Source: Pseudorasbora parva (lineage: Eukaryota; Chordata; Actinopteri; Cypriniformes; Gobionidae). Taken from it: a stretch of 64,000 bases of DNA. A program made the translations under genes and the position numbers. Below are positions 1 through 12,551 of this stretch, piece by piece; position 1 is the first letter of the stretch; the number at the start of each line of letters is the position of its first letter. A model generated the notes under the pieces. It was not told where the DNA came from. It saw only the letters and a program-made list of their open reading frames with translations, and ran no database searches. The stretch lies in NCBI RefSeq assembly GCF_024679245.1, contig NC_090175.1:52940713-53004712 (forward strand), given 5' to 3'.

Positions 1-423
1 GGGCCCTTAGTGCCAATTGGCATTGTTTAAATGCCACAGACTACCTGAGCATTGTTTCTGACCATGTCCATCCCTTTATGACCACCATGTACCATCCTCT
101 GATGGCTACTTCCAGTAGGATAATGCACCATGTCACAAAGCTTGAATCATTTCAAATTGGTTTCTTGAACATGACAATGAGTTCACTGAACTAAAATGGC
201 CCCCACAGTCACAGATCTCAAGCCAATACAGCATCTTTGGGATGTGGTGGAACGGGAGCTTCGTACCCTGAATGGGTATCCCACAAATCTCCATCAACTG
301 CAAGATGCTATCCTATCAATATGGGCCAACATTTCTAAAGATTACTTTCAGCATCTTGTTGAATCAATGCCACGTAGAATTAAGGCAGTTCTGAAGGCAA
401 AAGGGGGTCAAACACAGTATTAG
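1..423 (+). pseudogene. Tc1-like transposase, C-terminal part (broken)
   Basis: This is the C-terminal half of a DDE/D transposase of the Tc1/mariner superfamily, which cuts and pastes the element at TA sites. The second catalytic Asp is visible in the run D-N-A-P-C-H-K-A (codon 119-121), directly after an in-frame TAG at 116-118. A frame change near 195 restores a frame that runs to the stop at 421-423 and ends in the usual K-G-G-x-T-x-Y. The third catalytic residue should be Glu in N-P-I-E-H-L-W-D, but here it reads P-I-Q-H-L-W-D (codon 229-231), an E to Q change. The piece starts outside the window. Stop, frameshift and missing Glu make it a dead copy. Confidence 0.9.
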
Positions 424-427
424 AATT

Positions 428-457
428 GTGTTCCTAGTAATCCTTTAGGTGAGTGTA
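428..457 (+). repeat. 3' terminal inverted repeat of the Tc1-like element, with TA target
   Basis: The sequence ends CCTTTAGGTGAGTG followed by TA at 456-457. Its complement, CACTCACCTAAAGG, is a terminus I know from fish Tc1-like elements. It lies just after the transposase stop, where the 3' TIR is expected. Confidence 0.75.
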
Positions 458-573
458 TTATCATGTTTGCTTGCCAAAGTTTGAGTTACCAGAGGTCAAG
501 AAAATAAATCCACCAAGTGGGTATGTTCTCTTAAAATTATAAATTTTTTGCACACACACAAAAAAAAAAAAAA

Positions 574-705
574 AATTTGATTCTGTACTTTATTCACCCA
601 ACTTGTTCCAAACCTGTATGAATGTATTCCTTCTGCTAAACGCAAAATAAGATATTCTGAAAATTGTTGATAACCAAAAAGTGTATGGGTCAACTATCCC
701 TTTAA
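574..705 (-). mobile_element. TTAA-type palindromic MITE, half copy (Angel-like)
   Basis: Read on the minus strand it begins TTAAAGGGATAGTTGACCC and continues with the 'GGTTTGGAACAAGTTGGGTG' type of interior typical of the common cyprinid MITE. Only one half is present; the other end is replaced by an A-rich tract at 559-574. The Angel name is from memory. Confidence 0.65.
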
Positions 706-919
706 CTCAAAATTCTAAGAATTAGGTAATGGTACTTTTATTCATAGACTTAAGAATATGTGCAATTTATAAAAAAGTTCCTATTAGTTTTGTGTCATTG
801 CAGACTTTGGCGTGTTGGCACATCTGAGGTCAGTTTGTGATGTTAATTTCTTTTGAAAATTAGACACTAAATGTATCTCCTTTTTCCATTCATATGGCAA
901 CCGTAGAAATGTAATTTAT

Positions 920-956
<37 letters not shown>

Positions 957-1497
957 TAACACTTAATATTAAAAGACAGCTTAAAGAGGACACCGGGGTG
1001 AGAGACTCAGCTCGACTTTAACTTACATACAGTGATCGTCTCAGTATGAATGTGTTGATCAGCGTGACGCGAGCATTAGCTCTCCGCAGCGTTTCATTAT
1101 GCGCCGCTATGACACTCATCTCTCATCTGCTAACGTATCCCAGGGGGCTGTGATCCTCAGATGCTTTTCCACTCAGAGGCCTAAATCTCCCCCCCCCCCC
1201 CCATTCATTTGTTTCTGAGAACTGTACTTAACTGGTGGTGATGTAGCTTACGAAAGTTAATGGGGTGCAAAACTATAGCTATTGCTTTTCGAATCAACCC
1301 CAGTAGAGGCTCCACAAGAACATTCTTCAGAAAATGCATGCTTAAGTTGGCAGATTTGCAGCAGCTCTACACCTGAAACTCATAGATTTGCTCTGTCCCA
1401 ACATCTAAACAGCTGCCTTGCTGTTTACTTCCATATGTAGCTGTCTGCAAAAGCAACAGCTAATATAGAACCCCATTAGTGACCCATTCTGAATGCT
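706..1497. other. No gene; poly(T) and poly(C) tracts in unassigned sequence
   Basis: The stretch holds T33 at 921-953 and C14 at 1189-1202. Between them is a moderately CpG-rich segment (about 985-1185) with no long frame. I see nothing else assignable. Confidence 0.6.
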
Positions 1498-1673
1498 TTA
1501 AAGGGATTGGTCTCCTAAAAAAAAGGAAAATTCTGCCATTTACTTGCCTACAAGATATTCTAAAGATGTGAATTTCTTTCTTCTGCTGAACACAAAAGAA
1601 TATATTTCGAATAATGTTGGTTACAAAAAAGTTGATGACAGAATTTCCAGTTTTGGGTGAACTATCCCTTTAA
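1498..1673. mobile_element. TTAA-AGGG MITE, short complete copy
   Basis: TTAA at 1498-1501 is followed by AGGGATTGGTCTCC, and the right end reads GGTGAACTATCCCT then TTAA at 1670-1673. This gives opposed TIRs and a TTAA duplication in 176 bp. The interior ('CTTCTGCTGAACACAAAAGA') is the common cyprinid type also seen at 574-705. Confidence 0.75.
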
Positions 1674-2748
1674 GTTTGTCAACATTATATGAATGATTTT
1701 ATTTTACTCTTATTCCTAGACTTGATTCATAAACGTTCTTATGACTAGCCTTGTGTTCCAATGTCCATACTTGCCATCCTTAAGTCCCCGGATCTACTAT
1801 TTCCGGTAGATTTTCATGTGTGGATCAGTGCACGCACTGCTAATATTTGCTAATATTTCCCACAGCCCATTGCACTTTGGAGGAGGATTCAATTCAGAAA
1901 AAAGGCAAAACATGGCAGATATGCGAGACCAAGGGTGAGAGATAAGGGGGTTTGAGTGACAAAGTTAAAATAACCTGACATAAAAAATGTTGTCTGTTAT
2001 ATGTTATCTGCAATAACAATTTTGACTTATACAGATTAATTGCATTGGACTTTTAATTGCATCATCATTCATTAATATGAGGAGAGTTCTTCGCATGAAA
2101 GACCTGTGACTGCAGATCAACGTGCTACTACATTTCTCTCCAGTACGGTAGAAAATGAAATGAAATGAAATGTGGAGGATGTTATATTTGACAGGCCAGT
2201 TTACAGTGACAGGATGCGACAGTGAGCAACCGTTAAAGACGCAGTTGTATGGCGTGATGGCACTTGTATGAAGTCACAGCACTTGTCTATTCTTTTGCTA
2301 CACATTCAAAAATATGTCATTTTTCTTCACAAAATGAATACATACGTTTAGGGCGTAGTATAATCAATGAATTGGGGTGCAGCATAGGTCTCATCTCCTA
2401 CATTACTTAAGAGTACTGGAGAGATATTCTTATCTATGGCATCTAATGGCAGCAGAGAGGAAGAGACCACAAACTTTCCAATGAAGATATCATGTATTGG
2501 AATTGCAGGATTAGTTGGTAAAATGATTTAAAAAAAAAAAGTTTGCTCATCATGATATTCGTTTTGAAGCTGTAACTCTACAAATCAATCTAACTGCACA
2601 AATTAAAGTAATATTTTTTTGGGCGAGTGGGAAAATGCAGCAGTGCACAAGTGATGACTTGGGCCCTTTAGTCCACAGTAAGTAGGGTCTCAAAGAGCCC
2701 TATTACAATAATTGCACTATTACACAAACCACACCAAACATAGTAAGG
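1674..2748. other. No gene; unassigned AT-rich sequence
   Basis: I see no long frame and no clear repeat, apart from a short GAAAT pentamer run at 2152-2171 and A10 near 2530. Confidence 0.5.
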
Positions 2749-2925
2749 CAGTTCATTGACTTCCCAACTGACCCTCAAACCATGTGGCAAAAGCAAGCTA
2801 CTTTTAAGGGGATGGTTGGATCCATTTATGGAACTCATGTTCACATCATTGCTCCAACAGTTAATGAGGAGACATGTCAAAATAAAAGGATTCCACAGCA
2901 TCAACTTATTCGTGATCATTTTGCA
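2749..2925 (+). pseudogene. PIF/Harbinger (HARBI1-like) transposase fragment
   Basis: In one frame the stretch reads F-I-D-F-P-T-D-P, then M-V-G-S-I-Y-G-T-H-V-H-I-I-A-P-T-V-N-E. This matches the conserved HARBI1-like block G-x-I-D-G-T-H with the following I-x-A-P. The catalytic Asp is Tyr here (codon 2827-2829, GAT to TAT). From about 2885 the homology continues in another frame as G-F-H-S-I-N-L-F-V-I, so a frameshift lies in between. Harbinger transposases are nuclear DDE enzymes that target 3-bp sites. Only about 60 codons of an expected 340 or so remain, and the fragment ends in T24 at 2933-2956. Confidence 0.8.
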
Positions 2926-3083
2926 CACTGCATTTTTTTTTTTTTTTTTTTTTTTTATAATAAAATACATTTTTCAGCATTAATTATGCTTCCATGATGC
3001 CCTTCCATGTTCACGACTGGCTGATTCATGTTAAGGGCATCCATTATTGGGTTGACATCATTGCAATTCTTAATTTGCAACAC

Positions 3084-3564
3084 CTAAAGGGATAGTTATA
3101 CCAAAATGTTAAACATTTAATAAAGAGAGTGTAAAACTGATCCATATGAATTCAAGCAGTTTAGTCCAAATTTTCTGAAGAGACTTTATTTGATGAAGAG
3201 ATTTAATGTAGGCTTTTATTACATTCATTCCACAACGCGCATATCAAGTGTGATAAACGGAAGCTTAAACATGTTCGCTGATAAATGTTTATAAGTGAAT
3301 GAAAGCCTAAATTGAGTCTGTTCAGCATACAGCAATTATGTATTTTCAGAAAAATTTAAATAGATTCATATGGACTAGTTTTATGATCTCTTTATGAACT
3401 TCTTGAAGTGTCAGTGTGGTAGTTGCATAGCTGTCAATGGAGGTACAGAAAGCTCTAGGATTTCATGTAAAAGTTCTTAATTTGTGTTTAGAAAATGTTA
3501 GGTTTGTAACAACATGAGGGTGAGTGTGATGACTAGTGCATTTTTAGGTGAACTATCCCTTTAA
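3084..3564. mobile_element. TTAA-AGGG MITE, long palindromic copy
   Basis: The left end CTAA-AGGGATAGTTATACC and right end GGTGAACTATCCCT-TTAA are opposed. The interior is also inverted: 'CATATGAATTCAAGCAG', 'TTTTCTGAAGAGAC' and 'TTTAATGTAGGC' on the left match diverged complements around 3305-3375. The length is 481 bp. TTAA is clear on the right (3561-3564) and changed to CTAA on the left. Confidence 0.7.
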
Positions 3565-5080
3565 GTGCCACCTCAGTTAGCGTCTTAGTTCACACTTGTA
3601 GTTTAATTGGCTTGGTTTTTTTGGTCCGGACCAAAAAAACAACAAAACATTTAGTCCTGTGGCCTGAGGCCTGTTGCATAACGCTAGCTGAACAAACTCT
3701 GAGTTTCAGAGTAGGTTTAGAGTTGACAAATCCAGATAAATCCAACCTGGTTTAGATCAAGTTCAACTGTTTCTAAAGGTCCGTATAAACTTTCTCTATC
3801 AACTCAGGTTTAATCCAGAGTTTGCGTTTAACTCTGAAGAGGTGCACCTGAAAGTGTGACACGTGCGGCAAACAGCCAATCACAGTGTCCGTTTGATTCA
3901 CTTCTCTTCTGAAGATTGAGAGATTGTTTTGAAAATTATTATGAAAGTAAATGTGTTTACAAAGCAGGAATAAACTCTGATGCTGCAGCGACAGTTTGAG
4001 AAGGCAGCTGGAAGAATATCTGACTATATCAATACATGATGTGAATCAAATAAATATGCATAATAATAGGTTCAGAAAAACCATTATGAATGCATGTATT
4101 ATGTTTTATTATATATTAAAATGTAAAATAACTGTTTTCTATTTGATTATATTTTAAAATCATATGATCAACTATATAAAATAATGTCACAATTTCCACT
4201 TGCACTAGAAATGTTCTTTATGTGTCCTCTTTCATGGAAAATCATTTAAGTTATCTAACTTCAATATCTTAATTTATCATATATAAACATTATGGAGTAT
4301 TAAGTGTTTGTATAAAAGTCAGTTCATTTTTACCTTCAACATTATAGTAGGCTACAACTGACTCCCATACTTTACATTAGTTAAGAGATTTATATTCAAT
4401 ACAATTTGCCATGATATACATCCAACTTAATCGTAATTGAACTGTAAGCTTGTGAATTGAAATCGAATCAAATTGTTAAATTTGAAACCCTGTTTTTCTG
4501 GTCATGATTTCTTAATTTCTCAAGTTTCTTGGATTATGGTTATGGCAGATATCCTGCGTCCTCCACAAGCTGAACTATGACACAAAAGCTTCCCTCGCCT
4601 TCTCAAGTCGATAAAAGTTTTTTACTGGGTCTGAAAAATCAAGGGAGGAAATGGATAGTTTGCCTCTCATTTGGTTAAGATGTTTGTGCAATGCTCTAGT
4701 TGCCAGCAGCAATGATGGCTGGCATTAGAGAATAAGAAATGTGCATGAATGCATTCCCAGAGGAAGAGATTGGCTGCCATATCCCTGTTGATAAGATTAA
4801 TGGGGCGTGAGATGCATCAGAGTGAGTTTATGGAACTCCTTCCGAACACCTAATGAGATGGCTACGTCCGGAAAAGCTTTTAGTGTGCTTGAGTTCTGGG
4901 TTGTGACCTCTGCAAAAGAAGAGTTGTGTTCTTTTGTTGTTGCTTTTGTGTTTTGGCACAGTATCTCAGCATCTGGAGGTCAATCATGAATTGGCTTCTC
5001 TAAACATACAAGAAGCTTTGACAGTTATGTGCACATCCAAAAATGAAAAAAGGCTGCTTTGGTGGATCTAAAGGTAACTT
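3565..5080. other. No gene; probable non-autonomous element remnants
   Basis: At 3666-4010 the sequence begins GGCCTGTTGCATAACGCTAG, which resembles a terminus of fish Harbinger-like elements, and carries repeated 'ACTCTGA/CAGAGT' motifs and one CCAAT motif (3873). At 4060-4170 there is a fragment of the dispersed repeat seen at 6985 and 57370. From 4180 to 5080 I see nothing assignable. Confidence 0.4.
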
Positions 5081-5081
5081 T

Positions 5082-5104
5082 GTATATATATATATATATA
5101 TATA
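5082..5104. repeat. (TA)n microsatellite, short
   Basis: About 11 uninterrupted TA units. Confidence 0.9.
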
Positions 5105-5367
5105 AGGAAACCCTGTGTGAGAAATTATCATTATGTTTGTTTTGAGGTTGTTTTGGCCACTGATTGCATAAATAGGAAAGAACTGCTCAATCTGGAAAAC
5201 TTTAATCTGATTGGCTGATATACAGGTTTTTTTTTCAGTCTGCCAAGAAACAAAATTTTGTTTACAAGCTACTTGGCTGATAAAATTGGCATTTTTGTAA
5301 AAGAATTGTCACATGCCATCGAATCTTTAAAAGATACATAGTTTTGTATCAGCTCATGCAGGACTGC

Positions 5368-5784
5368 ATGGGCCCTATCATACACCAATATGACACCAGG
5401 TGCAACACAAGTGTTTTAATGCTTTCAGCCTGACACAGTTATCATTTTCACTTCCAGCGCCACGTTGTTTAAATAACAAATGCACACGTGCCCATCTGTT
5501 CACCCATAGGCGTGCTGGTCTGTGTGTTGAGGCGCATTGCTATTTTGGGAAACTGAAAATGACCATTGAACAACAAAAACCTGGTCTAAAGTCATTAGCG
5601 CACTATTTTTGTGTTGTTTAAAGAGCCCATTAGTAATATGTGCCTATAGGCAGGTGCACAGCGTGTACACTGCTTATTACACACACAGGGGCACGGAGCA
5701 GCTCACAAACATTTAATATTAAAAATAAAAGGATTCCTCTCTGGTGAAGTGTTCAGTCTTTCTGTTACCAAATTCCACCATGTA
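5368..5784 (+). mobile_element. Cyprinid dispersed DNA repeat starting GGGCCCTATCATACACC
   Basis: The left end GGGCCCTATCATACACC, the interior 'CAGCGCCACGTTGTTTAAAT' and 'CCTGGTCTAAAGTCATTAGC', and the tail 'ACCAAATTCCACCATG' match a repeat I recall from cyprinid genomes, probably a non-autonomous DNA transposon. I could not find a right TIR, so superfamily is open. Confidence 0.5.
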
Positions 5785-5789
5785 AATAC

Positions 5790-6134
5790 ACTGTAAAAAA
5801 AAAAAAAAGAAAAAAAAAAATGTTTTTTGTTGGTTTAACTTAAAAAAGTAAGTAACCTGGTTGCCTTAAAATTGAGTTTATTGAACTTAAAAATTTGAGT
5901 TGATACAATGAAGGAAATTTGTTTAATAAATACACTGTAAAAAAATGTGGTTGTTTTTTGTTGGTTTAACTTCAAATGTTAAGGCAAGCAGGTTACTTAC
6001 TTTTTTAAGTTAAACCAACAAAAAACAACCACATTTTTTTTACAGTGTATTTATTAAACAAATTTCCTTCATTGTATCAACTCAAATTTTTAAGTTCAAT
6101 AAACTCAAAATGTTAAGGCAACCAGGTTACTTAC
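5790..6134. mobile_element. CACTGTAAAAA MITE forming a near-perfect palindrome
   Basis: The arm at 5848-5972 and the arm at 6007-6134 are almost exact reverse complements around a 34-bp centre. Both arms contain an inner CACTGTAAAAAAATGTGG terminus and the 'TTGAGTTGATACAATGAAGG' block. The structure looks like two copies of one MITE joined head to head. The outer left part (5790-5847) repeats the 'TTTTTTGTTGGTTTAACTT' block once more. Confidence 0.8.
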
Positions 6135-6198
6135 TTTTTTGAGTTTATTGAAATTAAAAATTTGAGTTGATACAATGAAGGAAATTTGTTTAATAATT

Positions 6199-6464
6199 AG
6201 AAACTCAAAATATTTGTGTATCTGAACCACATAAAAAATTGATAAATCATGAAAATAGCACTATTTGGCATGTTTCACTGCATCATCAGAAATAAAACAC
6301 ACACAATTACCCAATATGCTTACAAAATATTTTAATAATATTTTAATAAAGGTTGTCGAATCTCAAAAAATGTTCATTGTATTAACTCAAAATTTCAATT
6401 TCAATGAACTCAAAATTTTAAGGCAACCAGGTAACTTTTTTTCTAAATATTTTTTTACAGTGTA
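6199..6464 (+). mobile_element. CACTGTAAA-family MITE, tandem copy 1
   Basis: It runs from TAGAAACTCAAAATATTTGT to TTTTTACAGTGTA. The same 266-bp unit follows directly at 6465-6776 and recurs inverted at 39884-40152. Shared interior marks are 'CACTGCATCATCAGAAATAA' and 'AATTACCCAATATGCTTA'. Confidence 0.75.
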
Positions 6465-6776
6465 GAAACTCAAAATATTATTGTATATGAACCACATTAA
6501 AAAACTGATAAATCATGAAAATATTGTTGGCACTATTATTATTACACTATTTGGCATTTTTCACTGCATCATCAGAAATAAAACACACACAATTACCCAA
6601 TATGCTTAAAAAACATTTAAATAATATTTTAATAAAGGTTGTCGAATCTCAAAAAATGTTCATTGTATTAACTCATGTTCATTGTATTAGACAATTGTAT
6701 TAAATTTTTAATTTCAATGAACTCAAAATTTTAAGGCAACCAGGTAACTTTTTTTCTAAATAATTTTTACAGTGTA
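6465..6776 (+). mobile_element. CACTGTAAA-family MITE, tandem copy 2
   Basis: This is a direct repeat of 6199-6464 with small insertions: an ATT-rich tract near 6530 and a duplicated 'TGTTCATTGTATTA' near 6660-6690. It ends TTTTTACAGTGTA. Confidence 0.75.
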
Positions 6777-8456
<1,680 letters not shown>

Positions 8457-8459
8457 TAG

Positions 8460-8905
8460 TCCCACATAGCCAGGCGTTCAGACTGACGACAGTTGTCCCT
8501 TTTAATGCAAATGAGCTGGTGCTCCCATTTGTTCTTTCAAGAAGAAGGTGGAGCTAGACTGGTTAAACCCAGCCCGATCTGTCTGCGATTTGATTTCTCC
8601 CTGCAGCTCAGGCTGTAAACCTGTACATATTTCTACCCTGCTTCTTTTACAAATTTGCAGGGAACAATCACGAAACCGGTTTATCCATGTGGCATGCTAT
8701 TGGCGTGTTTAACACAATGATGGATGGAGAAGGGATGGATTGTTTGCCTGATTGGTTGAAGGACTATCCAATTACATACAGGGTCATTTAAAACATGCCT
8801 ATTGATCACACCTCTTGTGTAGTAGAAAATACAGAGCAGACTCCCGAGACCAATGTTCAATCTTAAAAGATTGAGCTTGGTCTGGTGATAGCCAGATGAG
8901 GGCAG
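8460..8905. mobile_element. Probable non-autonomous DNA element
   Basis: The left end has CATAGCCAGGCGTTCAGACT and the right end CTGGTGATAGCCAGATGAGG, both recognisable fish-repeat motifs. The part at 8500-8560 ('AATGCAAATGAGCTGGTGCT', 'AGGTGGAGCT') resembles the interior of the TTAA-AGGGG family whose end is at 55745-55932. Boundaries and class are uncertain. Confidence 0.4.
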
Positions 8906-9612
8906 AGCTTAAATAACTCATCCAACAACAACAACAACAGAACATGTCAGAAACTAACAGTGTTCAGTTCACACCAGACTCGCACAATAATGCCTAGAGC
9001 CAGGTAGGTTGTAGGTCGGTTTAAACTGTGTATTCTTACACCTGTATTTCAACATTTGTGATTACAGTTTGTCTCAATTGTTTACACACATTTTCTGAAA
9101 GCATGCCTCATATTCTCAGAACTCTACACACAAATCAAAAAAAAAAACAAAAAAAAAAACAATGGGCAAAACTCCTCAATTTTTCTGCAAAAGGAAACTT
9201 TACATTATTTCTTCTCAAAATGTGATTTTGTTTTCAAATGACACACACAAACCATCATATGTATAGACATTTATAAGAACCAGCTGAACACTGATGTGCT
9301 CAATGTAAAACACTATGATTAATGTAAAACACTTCTCCATTCATCATAATGACGCAAGCCTTTTTTTGGTTCAGTGTTACACTTACTACAGATAGTACAA
9401 ACATAAGTGTGTTGTAAAATATTTGAGAATATTGTTTTTATACTCAGAACACACAAATACACGGTAAAAAAATTTTTTTTTATTTTTCCTGCAAAAACAA
9501 TGTACACAGTTTACATCCCATTCCCAACCAACACAAAGTTGCACATACACTACCTACAAAACAACTGAAGAATTTACTGTATACAGTTACAGTAAAAAAA
9601 AAAAAAAAAAAA

Positions 9613-10150
9613 CTATGCTGCATCCTCTCTTCTGTTGCGGTCTGGCCACAGCACCTCATCCACATCACAAGCAATGTTTTCCCTGGCCAAGCAGTGGGGG
9701 AAATATCGCCTAGCATGGTGATTCCAGCCATGAAAAGCGTCAGCTGCTATATCTCTACATGCCTCCTCCATAGCTTGGAGAAGAGGTATACGCGTTTGTG
9801 GATTTCAGTCATACACTTTCCATCTCCAGGCAGAAAAAAATCCTCATGGGATTGGGCCCTGGGCCATCTACCTGATCTGGTGAAATGAGTGTGTTGTGTA
9901 GGGTGTCAAGGAATGTGATCAGATGGGCGGTGTTGTAGGGGCCAAGGGTAGCATGGTGATGGATGACGGCGTGGTGGGTAATCGCTGCACACATTGTGAT
10001 GTTCCCTCCGCGCTGGCCAGGAACTTAAACAATGGCACGCTGGCCGAAGATATTCCTTCCCCTCTTTCGTCTTTTTGTGAGAAAGAACCCAACCTCATCA
10101 ATGAAGATGAAATGGTGCTCCATTGCAGCCACCTCTAGCTCAAGGACTCT
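9613..10150 (-). pseudogene. IS630/Tc1-like transposase, exon 3 with catalytic core (copy A)
   Basis: The exon follows acceptor GTGTTTCAG. It starts R-V-L-E-L-E and contains the first catalytic Asp in F-I-D-E-V-G-F, then R-A-I-V and N-I-T-M-C-A-A-I, each typical of the RNase H-like fold. After D-Q-V-D-G-P the sequence jumps to A-W-R-W-K-V-Y-D in another frame, so the segment with the second catalytic Asp and the third acidic residue has been deleted or damaged. The C-terminus C-L-A-R-E-N-I-A-C-D-V-D-E-V-L-W-P-D is intact and ends at TAG (9615-9613). The same C-terminal block appears in copy B at about 31150-31215. Confidence 0.8.
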
Positions 10151-10288
10151 CTGAAACACACATGACGATATCAGAAATAGACATGGAGTGGTCACTATTG
10201 TGAAGCACAATCATTATGATTACAATATTGAAATATGTATAACTTACTGTATACAGTGTTGAGAGTATGCATCAATTGTGGGACTCAC

Positions 10289-10540
10289 TTGCACATAGTT
10301 CTTTGACTCTTTCTGAATTGCGTTCAAATGGCACCCTGTAGACCTGCTTCATCCGGAGATGATTTCTGTGCAAGACATGGTCCAGTGTTGATAAGCTTAC
10401 CCTATCAATATTTTGAAACATGTCATTGTTTTCGCCGTAATGTTATGGCGTTGTTTTCTAGGACCATGTTCATGATTTCAGTTTCCTGTTCAGGAGACAG
10501 AACACGTTCCCGACCACCTTGTGTTGGTAATCTTTCAGTT
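10289..10540 (-). pseudogene. IS630/Tc1-like transposase, exon 2 (copy A)
   Basis: The exon follows an acceptor TTTGGCAG (10541-10548). It reads T-E-R-L-P-T-Q-G-G-R-E-R-V-L-S-P-E-Q-E-T, continuing exon 1 in frame, and then N-A-I-T before two stops interrupt it. Near its end K-Q-V-Y-R-V-P-F-E-R-N is clear, and a frame slip precedes the donor GTGAGTCC (10288-10281). It corresponds to the second DNA-binding helix-turn-helix and linker before the catalytic domain. Confidence 0.7.
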
Positions 10541-10722
10541 CTGCCAAACAAATAGTAAAATACTGTAAATACAAATATACATTTCCTAAATACTTGAAAC
10601 ATATTTTACAGTATTTTTACAGTCCTACAGAACAGTCCACAAGAAATACTGTACTACTGTACTAATTGAGTACTGTATTGATATGCAGTACTGCAATTTT
10701 CTAGTGAGAGTAGATTTCTTAC

Positions 10723-10955
10723 CTATTCTCATTTCGGAAAGTCCGGAAAATGGATGCTACAGTGTATCTGCTCAAATGCGGCTGTACTTTTTGCCCAGCC
10801 TCCCTCATTGTTATACCATGGTTGACCACATGATCAACCAAAGTGGCTCGGATCTTATCAGAGATTACGGTTCTTGGTCTTCCTCATCCTCCCCGTCCTC
10901 CTCCTCTTACTCTCACTCCTCTGGCTCTGCCTCTGTTTCCAATGTTGGCATCCAT
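10723..10955 (-). pseudogene. IS630/Tc1-like transposase, exon 1 (copy A)
   Basis: The exon starts at ATG 10955-10953 and begins M-D-A-N-I-G-N-R-G-R-A-R-G, an Arg/Gly-rich N-terminus with one in-frame TGA. It then reads S-D-K-I-R-A-T-L-V-D-H-V and R-E-A-G-Q, which I take as the first helix-turn-helix (paired-like) DNA-binding part. It ends at a GTAAG donor (10722-10718). The last codon is split and completed by exon 2 in frame. The S-D-x-I-R-A-x-L-V-D-H block recurs in copy B at about 30830. Confidence 0.75.
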
Positions 10956-11982
10956 TGCTCCAAAACAGAAGAGCTCACATTTTGCCCTTTTATGCAAAAG
11001 CTCTGAATGCTAATTGTAAAACTGTTTGCCCTTGTGATGAGTCAGTGTGCATATTTGAATGGCAGTGTGTTCCTTGTGAAAACGTGAAAACGTCCTTATG
11101 AAAATATATTTTCTGCATGAAAATTGTGCCAAAAGCAGAGAATTGTGTGTAGTGTTTTGAAAAAAGTGTGTTTTAGAACTGCAATTTGAGTGTAAAGCAG
11201 GAAATGTGCTTGTAGTTTAGCTGAATTTAGTAGAATTAGCAGAATAGTTTAGTAGTTTAGCAGAATTGAGAAAAACTGTAATATTCCTAAGACCAAAGTT
11301 GGAATCTGACACAGATGTTGGAGGACAGACATTTTTAAGTCATATAGTTCACCGTTTCAGGCAATGTTCTTGTCACAAAAATGCTAGAGCTCTAGACATT
11401 TCTAGAAAGTTAAGTTTTTAGGTTTCACGTGTTATCTTATAGTGTAACTGTAACAATTAGACACAATGTTTCATATACTAGTGAACAGAAGCTGGTGAGA
11501 TTTATAATGTGTCCACACCGCTGACGAATACTATGGCAAAAATCACAGGTCATGACCTTCCATCCATCGATCACATTAATGTAGACTGCTGTTTCAGCAA
11601 ACCTCAAGCCATATTTTACAGAATCCAAACCCCCCGTGTCATCTGTAAATCACTGATATAATACGTCAGTTTCATTCCAGCACTGAGCTCTGATTTGTGG
11701 TCGTAAATCCCGAATGAAGCTCATTCTGAGAATGACACTGTATGGTGTTTCCCACAGGAATGTGTGCGAGATCAATATTAAGAGCTCCAACCCATGTTCA
11801 GTGTGCAATTTGAACAAAGAAAAATGTAGATGAACTGACTGATTATATATCTATTTATTTTTCTGTGACAGTAAAAGGTATTGTAAAACAAATGCACTTT
11901 ACAATAGTATTATTTACTTTATGCTACAGTAGGGAAATTATAATAATTTTGTCCAAATTTCCACACTTGTAAGAGATAAACC

Positions 11983-12092
<110 letters not shown>

Positions 12093-12515
12093 CACAGAAA
12101 ACTGAACTGTTCTCAAACGTGGAAAAGCACAAGCTAATGGCATGAGCAAAGTCCGCCTTTCGCTTTGAAACGCAGCACAAACAGACTATAGGCTTGCTTA
12201 ATTAAATTGCAGTCTTTAGTAACTTGGTAAGGGAAAGCTATATTGCACTTTTGATTTTAGTTCATTTGACCAATACTTCGCCAAAGCAATGGCGCAAAAC
12301 ATTAGAGACCTTTTATGTCATTGTGAGATTTGTTTTTAAATATGTTTTGTTCATTATGAAACTCTTGCAGCACAGATATTCAAACAGCCTTCAGTGTAAA
12401 GGAGGAAAAAATGTTTAAAATTGAAAAAGTAAGTGTCCGTTTAGTCATGAAATGTGTGGTTGCATTAATTGACAACTTGGATATTTGAGTTAAACTTAAA
12501 ATTAAGGCAGCATGA

Positions 12516-12517
<2 letters not shown>

Positions 12518-12550
<33 letters not shown>
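12518..12550 (+). repeat. (CAA)n microsatellite
   Basis: Eleven CAA units; a second shorter run lies at 12857-12882. Confidence 0.95.

Positions 12551-12551
<1 letters not shown>

Larger units (their letters stand above)
9063..11280 (-). mobile_element. IS630/Tc1-like element with intron-containing transposase (copy A)
   Basis: The left end TTACAGTTTGTCTCAATTG and right end GAATTGAGAAAAACTGTAA are inverted repeats bounded by TA. The 2218-bp element carries a minus-strand transposase in three exons (separate entries). Copy B of the same family, with the same ends, is at 29997-31653. A third, non-coding element with a related end (TACCGTTTTTCTCCATTGG) is at 47285-48094. The coding part has stops, frameshifts and an internal deletion, so this copy is inactive. 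Confidence 0.85.
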
